Below, one piece after another: positions 46,031 to 53,002 of a DNA stretch of 64,000 bases. The translations under genes were made by a program, and so were the position numbers. Origin of the DNA: Mesorhizobium sp. RMAD-H1. GTDB taxonomy: Bacteria > Pseudomonadota > Alphaproteobacteria > Rhizobiales > Rhizobiaceae. Under the pieces are notes generated by a model that saw nothing but the letters and a program-made list of their open reading frames with translations, made no database searches and was not told the DNA's origin. Position 1 is the first letter of the stretch. Every line of letters starts with the position of its first letter. The stretch is from NCBI RefSeq assembly GCF_014191375.1, contig NZ_JACHWN010000002.1, positions 372,001-436,000 on the forward strand, read 5' to 3'.

Positions 46031-46432
46031 ATGAGGCCAGAAACCACCATCCCCGTCGTCCGCCGCATCCCGACCAACCGGCAGGACGCGTTCGCCTTCA
46101 CCATCGAAGGCCATCTCACCAGCGCCGATGTCGAAAATGTCTACGGTCTCCTGGAAGCCGCCTATGAGCAGCACGACAGGATCGACCTTCTGGTGAAGCT
46201 CGACGGTTATGAGGGCTTCGACTGGAACGCCGCCTTCAAGGATACGACGCTCGCCATGCAGACCCGCTCGCTCAAGCACATCCGCCGTTACGCCATCGTC
46301 GGCGGGCCGACATGGGTCAATGTCTGCGCCAACATGCTCAAGCCCTTCCTTTCCATCGAGATGAAGACATTCGATTCGGCCGAGGAAGCCGAGGCCTGGG
46401 CGTGGATTGGGGCCGAGGAAGTGAAGGAGTAG
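46031..46432 (+). CDS. STAS/SpoIIAA-like domain protein
   Basis: 133 residues from ATG 46031 (AAGGTGAGG upstream). Single STAS-like domain (SpoIIAA-like family): [32 protein letters not shown] and ending in [11 protein letters not shown]. Such proteins occur in stress or membrane-related contexts of unknown action. No partner kinase or sigma regulator is beside it. It is convergent with the helicase gene. Confidence 0.8.
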   Translation: MRPETTIPVVRRIPTNRQDAFAFTIEGHLTSADVENVYGLLEAAYEQHDRIDLLVKLDGYEGFDWNAAFKDTTLAMQTRSLKHIRRYAIVGGPTWVNVCANMLKPFLSIEMKTFDSAEEAEAWAWIGAEEVKE

Positions 46433-46602
46433 CGGTGGGGTGGCGATATTCCGGCAAGGATCCTCAGGTCGAGCCCGAGGATGGCGGGCTGGAGAGGTTT
46501 CCGCCGAGGTTCCAACCTGGCGATTGGCGGAAAACGCCTTGCAGTTTCGGCACCATGCCCGACCCTGCTAAGGTTCCCCATCCGCAAACTGTCGGAACCT
46601 TA

Positions 46603-46631
46603 ACCTACTCCCTTATTCCCCTATTCCCCTA
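46603..46631. repeat. Octamer repeat array at the helicase stop
   Basis: Plus-strand units CCTACTCC, CTTATTCC, CCTATTCC and CCTACCTC run to the base where the helicase stop codon sits (46629-46631). A separate 8-bp inverted repeat, AAGGTTCC and GGAACCTT at 46570-46577 and 46594-46601, precedes it and could fold in the convergent gap. Confidence 0.6.
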
Positions 46632-47756
46632 CCTCACGATCGTCAGCCGCTCCGCCGCCCGGGTGATCGCCGTATAGAGCCAGCGCTCGCGCGTGTCGCG
46701 AAAGGCGAAGCTCTCGTCGAACAGCACGATCTCGTCCCATTGCGAACCCTGCGCCTTGTGGACGGTCAGCGCATAGCCATAGTCGAAATCGTCGAAACGC
46801 TTCTTGGTCTGCCACGGGACTTCCGCGTCGGGATCCTCGAACTGCGCCTTCAGAAGCTTGATCTTGGCAACGCCCCTGCCCGGCTCCTCGTCCTCCGGCG
46901 AGACCAGAAGGTTGATGCCCGGTTTCACGGTTTCCCGCGAGGAGGTCATCACTTTCCACAGCGAACCGTTGAGCAGGCCCTTGGCCGGATCGTTTCTCAG
47001 GCAGACGAGCTTGTCGCCCGCCTGCGGATAATCGGCGGTAAAGCCTTTCAGCTCGCGCAGGCGCTGATTGTAGCGTCGCCGCGTCCGGTTGGTGCCGACC
47101 AGCACCTGATCGGCCGACAGCACCAGCTCCTGCGTCACATCGGCCTTGGAAATGACCTTGGCCGTGCCATAATCGCCATAGTCGAACTCGCGGCCCTCGC
47201 GCACGTCCAGCGCCAGCCCGATGATCGGATTGTCGCGCGCCTGGCGGTGAATCTCGGTGAGCAGGAAATCCGGCTCGTGATCGGTGAAGAAGCCGCCGCC
47301 GGAGATCGGCGGCAACTGGCCGGGATCGCCCAGGACGAGGATCGGCGCGCCGAAGCTCATCAGGTCGCGCCCGAGCTGCTCGTCCACCATCGAGCATTCG
47401 TCCACGATGATGAGCTTGGCCTTGGCCACCGGGCTCTGCCGGTTGAGCGAGAAGGTCGGCGAAATGCTGGTCTTGCCCGTGGTTTCGTCTTCCACGGCCT
47501 CCTCGCCTTTCGGGCGATAGATCAGCGAGTGGAGCGTGCGCGCGTTGGTCGCGCCCTTGGAGCGCAGCACCTGCGCCGCCTTACCGGTGAAGGCGGCGAA
47601 CTGCACATCGCCATCGACATGCTCGGCGAAATAGCGCGCGAGCGTCGTCTTGCCGGTACCGGCATAGCCGAACAGCCGGAAGATCGGCCGGCGGCCTTCA
47701 TTCAACCATTGCGAGACGGCCTTGAGCGCCGCATCCTGTTGGGGAGAAAACTGCAT
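46629..47756 (-). CDS. RecD-like SF1B ATP-dependent helicase
   Basis: 375 residues. Superfamily 1B helicase motifs: Walker A GYAGTGKTT near residue 30, FTGKAAQVLR (motif Ia), LIIVDECSMVD (Walker B), LVLGDPGQLPP (motif III) and a C-terminal YALTVHKAQGSQWDEIVL. It is shorter than RecD of the RecBCD complex, resembling the stand-alone RecD-like/Dda type. The stop codon is provided by the octamer repeat, see findings. A role in replication-fork or repair unwinding is inferred from fold only. Confidence 0.87.
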   Translation of the reverse strand: MQFSPQQDAALKAVSQWLNEGRRPIFRLFGYAGTGKTTLARYFAEHVDGDVQFAAFTGKAAQVLRSKGATNARTLHSLIYRPKGEEAVEDETTGKTSISPTFSLNRQSPVAKAKLIIVDECSMVDEQLGRDLMSFGAPILVLGDPGQLPPISGGGFFTDHEPDFLLTEIHRQARDNPIIGLALDVREGREFDYGDYGTAKVISKADVTQELVLSADQVLVGTNRTRRRYNQRLRELKGFTADYPQAGDKLVCLRNDPAKGLLNGSLWKVMTSSRETVKPGINLLVSPEDEEPGRGVAKIKLLKAQFEDPDAEVPWQTKKRFDDFDYGYALTVHKAQGSQWDEIVLFDESFAFRDTRERWLYTAITRAAERLTIVR

Positions 47757-47789
47757 GGGCAGTCAATGGCAGGATTCTGGGTGAATGGG

Positions 47790-47890
47790 AAGGGAGTAAG
47801 CGGAAAGGGAGTAGGGAGTAGGGAGTAGGGAGTAGAAGAATACTGGCCTATTCCCTATTCCCTATTCCCTATTCCCTACTCCCCTACTCC
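47790..47890. repeat. Paired 7-base tandem repeat between helicase and ammonia-lyase genes
   Basis: GGGAGTA is repeated about four times in tandem (47805-47833) and faces CCTATTC/CCTACTC units (47845-47890), so the halves can pair with wobble. It overlaps the last codons of the ammonia-lyase (47876 stop) and begins after the helicase start. It is the longest member of the octamer/heptamer family. Confidence 0.75.
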
Positions 47891-48847
47891 CTTGAGCAAG
47901 TCGCAGAATTGCCCGAGATCGACATTGCCGCCGCTGATGATCACTCCCACCCGCCGCCCCTTGAGCTGCGACGCCAATTGACGCGCCCCGGCAAATCCGA
48001 GGCAGCCGGTCGGCTCTACCACCATCTTCATGCGGGAAGCGCAGAAGCGCATGGCCTCGACCAGATCGTCGTCCTTCACGGTGAGGATGTCCTCGACATC
48101 CCGCCGGATGATGGGGAAGGTCAGGTTTCCGAGCGAGGGCGTTTGTGCACCGTCGGCGATGGTCTTCGGCGTCGCGATGCGGACGATTTGGCCGGAGCGG
48201 AAGGATTGCTGCCCGTCATTGCCCGCCTCCGGCTCGACGCCGTAGATCCTGCAATCGGGCGAAAGCGCTTTCGCCGCGAGCGCGCTGCCGGCGAGAAGCC
48301 CGCCGCCGCCGAGACAGACGAACAGGGCGTCTAACCCGCCCACCTCCTCGAAAAGTTCCTTCGCCGCCGTGCCCTGGCCGGCGATGATATCAGGGTGGTC
48401 GTAGGGCGGGATCACCGTCAGCCCCTGCTCCTCCGCCAGCCGCGCGGCAATTTCGTCGCGGTCCTCCTTGTAGCGGTCATAGGTTATGACCGTCGCGCCA
48501 TAGCCACGCGTCGCCGCCATTTTCGCCACGGGCGCATCCTGCGGCATGATGATCGTTGCCGAAATGCCCAGCAGGTTTGCCGAAAGTGCGACCGCCTGCG
48601 CATGGTTGCCGGAAGAGAAGGCCAGCACGCCGGCCTTCCTCTGCCGCTCGTCGAAGCGCGAAAGCGCGTTGAAAGCTCCGCGGAACTTGAAGGCTCCGAT
48701 ACGCTGGAAATTCTCGGCCTTGAGGAAAATCTCGGCGCCAAACTCCCGGTCAAGGGTACGCGACCGCATCACCGGCGTGCGGTGCGCATGGCCTTCGATG
48801 CGGCGCGCGGCAGCAAGGACGTCGTCATAGGTCGGGAGGTTCTGCAC
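47876..48847 (-). CDS. Threonine-type ammonia-lyase (PLP, hydroxyaspartate/threonine dehydratase family)
   Basis: 323 residues, single catalytic domain without an ACT regulatory extension. PLP lysine in FQRIGAFKFRGAFN; SSGNHAQAVALSA binds the phosphate of the substrate side and CLGGGGLLAGSALA binds PLP phosphate. Could dehydrate threonine to 2-oxobutanoate, feeding the nearby IlvBN, or act on threo-3-hydroxyaspartate, a common alternative in this branch. The last residues GVGE and the stop are encoded by the repeat. It follows the LysE gene by 28 bases on the same strand. Confidence 0.8.
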   Translation of the reverse strand: MQNLPTYDDVLAAARRIEGHAHRTPVMRSRTLDREFGAEIFLKAENFQRIGAFKFRGAFNALSRFDERQRKAGVLAFSSGNHAQAVALSANLLGISATIIMPQDAPVAKMAATRGYGATVITYDRYKEDRDEIAARLAEEQGLTVIPPYDHPDIIAGQGTAAKELFEEVGGLDALFVCLGGGGLLAGSALAAKALSPDCRIYGVEPEAGNDGQQSFRSGQIVRIATPKTIADGAQTPSLGNLTFPIIRRDVEDILTVKDDDLVEAMRFCASRMKMVVEPTGCLGFAGARQLASQLKGRRVGVIISGGNVDLGQFCDLLKGVGE

Positions 48848-48875
48848 CGTCGGGGACCTTTCTTCCGGAGGAGAT

Positions 48876-49472
48876 TTATTTGAGCATCGGCCACAGGCTG
48901 GCGACCAGGAGAATCGCCATGGTGATGTTGAACCATTTAAGCCGCACCGGATCGGAAAGCCAGTTGCGCAACAGCATGCCGAAGCCCGCCCAGCTCGAAA
49001 CGCAAGGCAGGTTGACCAGAGCGAAGGCAGCCCCGACCAGCAGCACGGTCAGCACATAGCTTTCATGCGAGGTATAGGTCGCCATCGCCGTCACCGCCAT
49101 CACCCATGCCTTGGGATTGACCCACTGAAAGGCTGCCGCCTCGATGAAGCGCATCGGCCGGCCATTCGTCTCCGCTTCCCCTCCCATCGAGCGGGAGGTC
49201 GCGATCTTCCAGGCGAGATAGACGAGATAGGCGCCGCCGGCGAATTTCAGCACCGTATAAAGCAGCGGCACCGTTTCCAGAAGCGCGCCGAGGCCGAAGC
49301 CCACGCCGAGCAGGAGCGTGAGAAAGCCGACGCCGATGCCCAGCATGTGGGGAATGGTGCGCCGGAAGCCGAAATTCACGCCCGAGGCAAGCAGCATGAA
49401 ATTGTTCGGCCCCGGCGTGATCGAGGTCACGAAGGCAAAGACGACAAGCGTGAAAAAGATTTCAAGAGACAT
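48876..49472 (-). CDS. LysE family amino-acid exporter
   Basis: 198 residues from ATG 49472 (GGCAGGTGCCC upstream). Six helices; the N-terminal signature FVTSITPGPNNFMLLASGVNFG is split here as SITPGPNNFMLLASG. LysE/RhtB family proteins export amino acids when they accumulate. Between ilvN and the ammonia-lyase gene, an exporter of a branched-chain or related amino acid is plausible, but substrate is not readable. Confidence 0.87.
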   Translation of the reverse strand: MSLEIFFTLVVFAFVTSITPGPNNFMLLASGVNFGFRRTIPHMLGIGVGFLTLLLGVGFGLGALLETVPLLYTVLKFAGGAYLVYLAWKIATSRSMGGEAETNGRPMRFIEAAAFQWVNPKAWVMAVTAMATYTSHESYVLTVLLVGAAFALVNLPCVSSWAGFGMLLRNWLSDPVRLKWFNITMAILLVASLWPMLK

Positions 49473-49536
49473 GACAGGGCACCTGCCGCACACGGGATCG
49501 CGGCATCACAAAAACCGAATTCCGGGTGATGGGCGA

Positions 49537-50109
49537 CTACATCCCCTCCGGCCCGCGGTTCATCGCCGCCACGCCGGTGCGGCAGACTTCCACGAGACCC
49601 AGGGGCTTCATCATGGCGATGAACTGGTCGATCTTCACCCCCTTGCCGGTGATCTCGAAGATGAAATGCGCCGTGGTGGCGTCGATGACCTTGGCACGAA
49701 AGGCATCCGCCAGGCGCAGCACCTCGACGCGGTCCTCGCCGCTGCCCGCTACCTTGATCAGCGCCAGTTCCCGCTCGATCGGACGTTCATGGCCAAGCTC
49801 CGCCGCGCGCACCGAGAGATCGATCACCCGGTGCACCGGCACGATGCGCTCGAGCTGATGCCGGATCTGGTCGAGCACATGCGGCGTGCCGCGCGTCACG
49901 ACGGTGATGCGGGAGAGATGCTGCTCATGCTCCGTTTCCGAAACCGTAAGGCTCTCGATATTGTAGCCGCGCCCGGAGAAAAGACCGATGACCCGGGCAA
50001 GGACGCCCGGCTCGTTGTCGACCAGCACGGCAAGCGTATGGGTCTCGGGCTTCTGCGTCTCGCTGGCGATGAAATAGGCCGAGCCGGAAGCTAGATTCTG
50101 TGCGTTCAT
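49537..50109 (-). CDS. ilvN: Acetolactate synthase small (regulatory) subunit
   Basis: 190 residues. N-terminal ACT domain (residues ~24-95, THTLAVLVDNEPGVLARVIGLFSGRGYNIESL in pieces TLAVLVDNEPGVLARV and GRGYNIESL) senses valine; a C-terminal ALS_ss_C domain follows. It binds and regulates IlvB. Its start overlaps the stop of the DUF559 gene (ATGA), a most unusual operon partner, see findings. Confidence 0.95.
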   Translation of the reverse strand: MNAQNLASGSAYFIASETQKPETHTLAVLVDNEPGVLARVIGLFSGRGYNIESLTVSETEHEQHLSRITVVTRGTPHVLDQIRHQLERIVPVHRVIDLSVRAAELGHERPIERELALIKVAGSGEDRVEVLRLADAFRAKVIDATTAHFIFEITGKGVKIDQFIAMMKPLGLVEVCRTGVAAMNRGPEGM

Positions 50110-50513
50110 GGTTTGCCTCTAGAATATCCCGTAAAAATTAAGTCATTTGCTGTTGTCTCTTCGTGCAATCGCCCGTCGAGTGCAGCCACGATGGTTTCAA
50201 GGACGGCGTTGCTGTTGTTCAGCACATCCACGTTCCAGAACCGAATGACAGCGTATCCTTCTTTCTTCATGAAGATGTCGCGTCTGCGATCATATTCACT
50301 TTCAGCATGCTGGCTGCCATCCACTTCCACAACCAGTTTGCTTTCCCGGCAAACGAAATCGGCGTAATAGGGACCGATCGGAAATTGCCGGACGAATTTA
50401 TAGCCATTCAGCCGTCGGTCCTTGAGTGCCTGCCATAACTTGCGTTCAGCATCGTTATCCTGTTTTCGCAACGAACGTGCCCGCTCGGTGACAACCTTTT
50501 TAGGACCGCGCAT
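50106..50513 (-). CDS. DUF559 / Vsr-like endonuclease domain protein
   Basis: 135 residues from ATG 50513. The DUF559 core shows LWQALKDRRLNGYKFVRQFP then YYADFVCRESKLVVEVDGSQH and EGYAVIRFWNVDVLNN; these match the restriction-like/Vsr fold with Asp and Glu metal ligands (DF, EVDG). Activity could be nicking or mismatch-directed, not established for DUF559. A longer frame up to 50681 translates repeat family B and is not genuine. The gene lies between ilvB and ilvN, so branched-chain amino-acid transcription passes through it. Confidence 0.8.
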   Translation of the reverse strand: MRGPKKVVTERARSLRKQDNDAERKLWQALKDRRLNGYKFVRQFPIGPYYADFVCRESKLVVEVDGSQHAESEYDRRRDIFMKKEGYAVIRFWNVDVLNNSNAVLETIVAALDGRLHEETTANDLIFTGYSRGKP

Positions 50514-50517
50514 GGAT

Positions 50518-50671
50518 TGCCCCTCACCCTTACCCTCTCCCCGCACGCGGGGAGAGGGTACGTCAGCCTTGCTACGTCCTCCTTCTCTCCCTGCACCTGG
50601 CAGAAAAAGAAAGCGAAAACCTCCATGTCCCCCTCTCCCCGCGTGCGGGGAGAGGGTAAGGGTGAGGGGCA
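50518..50671. repeat. Palindromic repeat, family B copy 2
   Basis: 154 bp starting and ending with TGCCCCTCACCCTTACCCTC and its reverse complement, with inner hairpins (CTCTCCCCGCACGCGGGGAGAG, described by its ends CTCTCCCC and GGGGAGAG). It lies between ilvB stop and the DUF559 start. It would fold into a long hairpin and could stop or slow ilv transcription before DUF559-ilvN. Confidence 0.85.
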
Positions 50672-50701
50672 ACTGCAGCAATGCCCACGAGCAATCTTCT
50701 G

Positions 50702-52507
50702 CTACACCAGTTCCCGCCCCCTGGCGTCGATGGCGTTGGCGACGGCTTCGTCGGTCGCCTCGTCGGGCAGCAGCATCTCGTTATGCGCCTTGCCGGATGG
50801 GATCATCGGGAAGCAGTTGGCGAGGTTGGCCACACGGCAATCGAAGATCACCGGCTTCTTCACGTCGATCATTTCCTGAATAGCGTCGTCGAGATCGCCG
50901 GGCTTCTCGCAGCGAATGCCATGGCCGCCATAGGCTTCCGCCAGCTTGACGAAATCGGGCATCGCCTCGGTGTAGGAATGCGACAGCCGGTTGCCGTGCA
51001 GAAGCTGCTGCCACTGGCGCACCATGCCCATATACTGGTTGTTCAGGATGAAGATCTTGATCGGCGCCTCATATTGGATCGCCGCGCTCATCTCCTGGAT
51101 GGTCATCTGCACGGACGCGTCGCCGGCAATATCGATGACCAGCGCGTCGGGATGGGCGATCTGCACGCCCAGCGCGGCAGGCAGGCCGTAGCCCATTGTT
51201 CCAAGGCCACCCGAGGTCATCCAGTGATTGGGCGATTCGAAGCCGAAGAACTGCGCCGCCCACATCTGGTGCTGGCCTACTTCCGTGGTGATGTAGGTGT
51301 CGCGCCCCTTGGTCAGCTCATAGAGCCGCTGGATCGCATATTGCGGCATGATGATGTCCTTGTTGGGCGCATAGGCCAGCGAATTGCGCGCCCGCCATTT
51401 ATCGATCTGCGCCCACCAGTCGGCGATCGCCTGTTTCTCGGGCTTCTTCTGCGAAGCCCGCCACTGGCGCACCATGTCCTCCAGGACGCGCTCGACATCG
51501 CCGATGACGGGCACGTCGACGCGGACGGTCTTGTTGATCGAGGACGGGTCGATATCGATATGGATCTTCTTCGAGTTCGGCGAAAATGCATCGAGCCTGC
51601 CGGTGATGCGGTCGTCGAAGCGCGCGCCGATGCACAGCATGACGTCGCAATCATGCATCGTCATGTTGGCCTCATAGGTGCCGTGCATGCCGAGCATGCC
51701 CAGCCAGTTCCTGCCCGATGCCGGATAGGCGCCGAGACCCATCAGCGTCGAGGTGATGGGGAAATTGGTCAGTTCCACCAGCTCGCGCAGGAGCTGGCAT
51801 GCCTGCGGGCCGGAATTGATGACGCCGCCGCCCGAATAGATGACCGGCCGCCTGGCTGAGGTCATCAGCTCGATCGCCTGAGCGATCGCCCGCTGGTCAC
51901 CATCGACTGTCGGGCGATAGCTGGTGCGCGGCGCGGTCTGCGGCGGCGTGTACATGCCCTTGGCGAACTGGATGTCCTTCGGGATATCGACGACGACGGG
52001 GCCCGGGCGACCAGTGCTGGCCACGTGAAAAGCCTCATGCAGGATGCGGGCGAGATCGTTGACGTCCTTGACCAGCCAGTTGTGCTTGGTGCAGGGGCGC
52101 GTGATGCCGACGGTATCGCATTCCTGGAATGCATCGGAACCGATCAGCGTCGTCGGGACCTGGCCGGAAATGCAGACGAGCGGGATGGAATCCATCAGCG
52201 CATCCTGCAGCGGCGTGACGGCGTTGGTCGCCCCCGGCCCCGACGTCACCAGCATGACGCCCACCTTGCCGGTCGAGCGCGCATAGCCTTCCGCCGCATG
52301 GCCGGCGCCCTGCTCGTGACGCACGAGGATGTGCTCGACCTGGTCCTGCTGGAAGAGCTCGTCATAGATCGGCAGGACGGCGCCGCCGGGATAGCCGAAA
52401 ATATGCTTGACGCCCTGGTCGATCAGCGCCTGCACAACCATCTCGGCGCCTGTCATCTCACGTTTGCCCGTTGGTGGCGTATCTGCTTCGCGTTTTCCTG
52501 CCGTCAT
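50702..52507 (-). CDS. ilvB: Acetolactate synthase large subunit
   Basis: 601 residues. ThDP-dependent enzyme: catalytic Glu in VRHEQGAGHAAEGYARSTG, ThDP-binding GDASVQMTIQEMSAAIQY plus NNQYMGMV, and FAD-binding middle domain. It condenses two pyruvates or pyruvate with 2-oxobutanoate to acetolactate or acetohydroxybutyrate. Its start follows a leader with Ile/Leu/Val codons and an intrinsic terminator (52602-52723), so it is under attenuation. DUF559 and ilvN lie downstream. Confidence 0.96.
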   Translation of the reverse strand: MTAGKREADTPPTGKREMTGAEMVVQALIDQGVKHIFGYPGGAVLPIYDELFQQDQVEHILVRHEQGAGHAAEGYARSTGKVGVMLVTSGPGATNAVTPLQDALMDSIPLVCISGQVPTTLIGSDAFQECDTVGITRPCTKHNWLVKDVNDLARILHEAFHVASTGRPGPVVVDIPKDIQFAKGMYTPPQTAPRTSYRPTVDGDQRAIAQAIELMTSARRPVIYSGGGVINSGPQACQLLRELVELTNFPITSTLMGLGAYPASGRNWLGMLGMHGTYEANMTMHDCDVMLCIGARFDDRITGRLDAFSPNSKKIHIDIDPSSINKTVRVDVPVIGDVERVLEDMVRQWRASQKKPEKQAIADWWAQIDKWRARNSLAYAPNKDIIMPQYAIQRLYELTKGRDTYITTEVGQHQMWAAQFFGFESPNHWMTSGGLGTMGYGLPAALGVQIAHPDALVIDIAGDASVQMTIQEMSAAIQYEAPIKIFILNNQYMGMVRQWQQLLHGNRLSHSYTEAMPDFVKLAEAYGGHGIRCEKPGDLDDAIQEMIDVKKPVIFDCRVANLANCFPMIPSGKAHNEMLLPDEATDEAVANAIDARGRELV

Positions 52508-52601
52508 TGTCGTCTTTCCATCTGTCGTTTCGGCCTGCCGGTTCTGCGTTTCGTTTAGCCTAGCCGGCGAGCAATAAAGTTTCGTTTAGCTGGTTAGAGG
52601 C

Positions 52602-52627
52602 AATAAAAAAGGCCCCCGAGGGAGCCT
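52602..52627 (-). terminator. Intrinsic terminator of the ilv attenuator
   Basis: On the minus strand AGGCTCCC pairs with GGGGGCCT around a short loop and is followed by TTTTTTATT (complement of 52602-52610). It lies 34 bases after the leader stop and ~95 bases before ilvB. It ends transcripts when the leader ribosome does not stall. Confidence 0.85.
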
Positions 52628-52634
52628 GTGTGTC

Positions 52635-52682
52635 GCGCATGGGAGGCTGTCGCCGGATGGTTACACCATCCTGCCCATGCGC
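52635..52682 (-). other. Leader pause hairpin of the ilv attenuator
   Basis: GCGCATGGG (52635-52643) and CCCATGCGC (52674-52682) pair around an inner stem (GGATGGT with ACCATCC). Its 5' side on the RNA overlaps the 3' half of the leader ORF, so ribosome position can open or close it; competition with the terminator arm is expected but I cannot fully resolve the antiterminator pairing. Confidence 0.55.
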
Positions 52683-52711
52683 GCCCGTACTACGATAAGA
52701 ATTGTCTTCAT
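52661..52711 (-). CDS. ilvB leader peptide (16 residues, Ile-Leu-Ile-Val-Val run)
   Basis: The product is MKTILIVVRARMGRMV. Codons 4 to 8 encode Ile, Leu, Ile, Val and Val, the amino acids made by the pathway, so stalling at these codons would sense shortage. No ribosome site precedes the ATG. A promoter ending six bases before it (52718-52746) predicts that the transcript starts at the A of the ATG, making it leaderless. It lies just upstream of a pause hairpin and terminator. Confidence 0.85.
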   Translation of the reverse strand: MKTILIVVRARMGRMV

Positions 52712-52717
52712 GGGGGA

Positions 52718-52746
52718 ACAGTAATCGTGCAGCTCCCGCGCGTCAA
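52718..52746 (-). promoter_or_regulatory. Predicted sigma-70 promoter of the ilv leader
   Basis: On the minus strand TTGACG (52741-52746) is 17 bases from TACTGT (52718-52723). The -10 end lies 6 bases before the leader ATG, so the start site would be at or next to that ATG. Confidence 0.6.
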
Positions 52747-52818
52747 CGGCAAAAATAGCGCGAGGCTGGAATCGCTAACTTTATCTAAATACGCCACCGC
52801 TAGGTTTGGCCGCGGTGC

Positions 52819-52976
52819 TGCCCCTCACCCTTACCCTCTCCCCGTGAAAACGGGGAGAGGGAGCGTCTTCGTTGCCGCCTCTTTCTTCTTCCTCACCTGT
52901 TAGCAGGAAGAAGAAAAGCAAAGACGTCGATGCCCCCCTCTCCCCGCATGCGGGGAGAGGGTAAGGGTGAGGGGCA
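52819..52976. repeat. Palindromic repeat, family B copy 3
   Basis: 158 bp, same ends as copy 2 (TGCCCCTCACCC and its reverse complement). It lies between the ilv promoter region and the HerA-like gene, just upstream of ilvB in inverted sense. Together with copy 2 it brackets ilvB. Confidence 0.85.
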
Positions 52977-53002
52977 ATTGCAGCAAAGGTGGGGGAAAGT
53001 GG

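Noticed and set aside
50514-50681. N-terminal extension of the DUF559 gene (LTLTLSPHAGRG-type peptide)
   Set aside because: It is translation of repeat family B; the same peptide appears wherever this repeat is translated, so it is not evidence of a longer protein.
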